In this document: piece after piece, positions 5,201 through 5,565 of the stretch
How the letters are laid out: each line of letters begins with the position of its first letter
How positions within the stretch are numbered: position 1 is the stretch's first letter
From: Bacteroidota bacterium
GTDB taxonomy: Bacteria > Bacteroidota > Bacteroidia > Chitinophagales > Saprospiraceae
Direction of reading: 5' to 3'
NCBI GenBank assembly: GCA_018969455.1
Contig: JAGWYI010000305.1
Location: 1 to 5,565, forward strand
Length of the DNA: 5,565 nt
Position numbers and translations under genes: made by a program
Notes under the pieces: model-generated
Told to the model about the DNA's origin: nothing
Seen by the model: only the letters and a program-made list of their open reading frames with translations
The model's database searches: none

Positions 5201-5565
5201 AGTTTTTATTGATACGAATGTTTTGGTTTATGCGGATACTGGTGATCCCGTTTTTGGCCATGCTGCCCAAACAAAAATACTTTACTTGGCGTCTCAGGGT
5301 TATGAACTATGGATTAATCGACAAGTGATTCGGGAATACTGCGTAATCGTTTCCAGGAAAATGAAAGATGCCGGTATTTATGACCCAATGCGGTTGGTAA
5401 ACAGGGTGCGCCAAATGGAACAACAGTTTTTAGTTGCCGATGAAACTACTGATTCTACGAAGGCACTTTTAGTACTCATCACCAAATATGGAGTCTTAGG
5501 GAAATCTATTCATGATTGTAATATTGTTGCAACCATTAAAACTTTAGGTATTGCAAATTTAATTA
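5181..5565 (+). CDS. PIN-domain ribonuclease toxin (VapC-like), 3' end beyond the window
   Basis: PIN-domain toxins are Mg-dependent endoribonucleases, often cutting tRNA or rRNA to stop growth when the antitoxin is lost. The frame runs open from 5181 to the window edge (128 codons). It begins MVTMADKVFIDTNVLVYADT, with the hallmark IDTNVLVY and first metal-binding Asp11; IREYCVI carries the conserved Glu52; KSIHDCNIVATI carries Asp112. The fourth acidic residue of the family normally follows shortly after the segment where the window ends, so only about 10-25 residues are probably missing (inference from usual length of 130-150 aa). The start overlaps the antitoxin by 20 nt in a different frame and has its own ribosome-binding site, giving a two-gene operon under the promoter at 4897-4927. 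No internal stop or frameshift is seen. The precise RNA target cannot be read from sequence. Confidence 0.85.
   Translation, partial: MVTMADKVFIDTNVLVYADTGDPVFGHAAQTKILYLASQGYELWINRQVIREYCVIVSRKMKDAGIYDPMRLVNRVRQMEQQFLVADETTDSTKALLVLITKYGVLGKSIHDCNIVATIKTLGIANLI

Noticed and set aside
1..5565. CRISPR array, tRNA, rRNA, insertion sequence or attachment site
   Set aside because: No spaced direct repeats, cloverleaf, transposase-like frame or terminal inverted repeats were seen on either strand.

Overview
The window looks like chromosomal DNA of a Bacteroidota bacterium, most likely near the Saprospiraceae/Chitinophagales. Three lines of sequence evidence point there. Several gene starts are preceded by perfect matches to the Bacteroidota promoter -7 element TAnnTTTG, two of them with a TTTG -33 element 19-21 nt upstream. 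Most start codons sit in A/T-rich leaders without a Shine-Dalgarno sequence. The S16 and signal peptidase I proteins have the enlarged forms typical of that phylum. The genus cannot be fixed by eye.

Layout. Positions 1-288 hold a possible truncated minus-strand gene start (low confidence), then a good promoter and a ~75-nt leader for rpsP (30S protein S16, 289-807, +), which carries a long Ala/Glu-rich C-terminal tail. A gap at 811-990 contains a second consensus promoter followed within ~25 nt by a strong intrinsic terminator. Next is an unrecognised 462-aa soluble, probably all-helical protein (991-2379, +). A 240-nt noncoding spacer with a TAnnTTTG box precedes lepB, signal peptidase I (2620-4191, +), which has an extra N-terminal membrane domain and two large insertions. 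A bidirectional terminator (4208-4248) separates lepB from the convergent rdgB/XTP pyrophosphatase (4248-4823, -). Divergent from rdgB is a toxin-antitoxin pair: a small VapB-like antitoxin (4964-5200, +) overlapping a PIN-domain toxin (5181 to beyond the window end).

Functionally the window is mostly housekeeping (translation, protein export, nucleotide-pool sanitation) with an accessory toxin-antitoxin module at the right edge. The genes look like separate transcription units rather than one operon, apart from the overlapping antitoxin/toxin pair. No CRISPR array, tRNA, rRNA, insertion sequence or wholly new multi-gene system is visible. The least explained items are the 462-aa protein, the promoter-terminator pair in front of it, and the antitoxin, whose family I cannot name.
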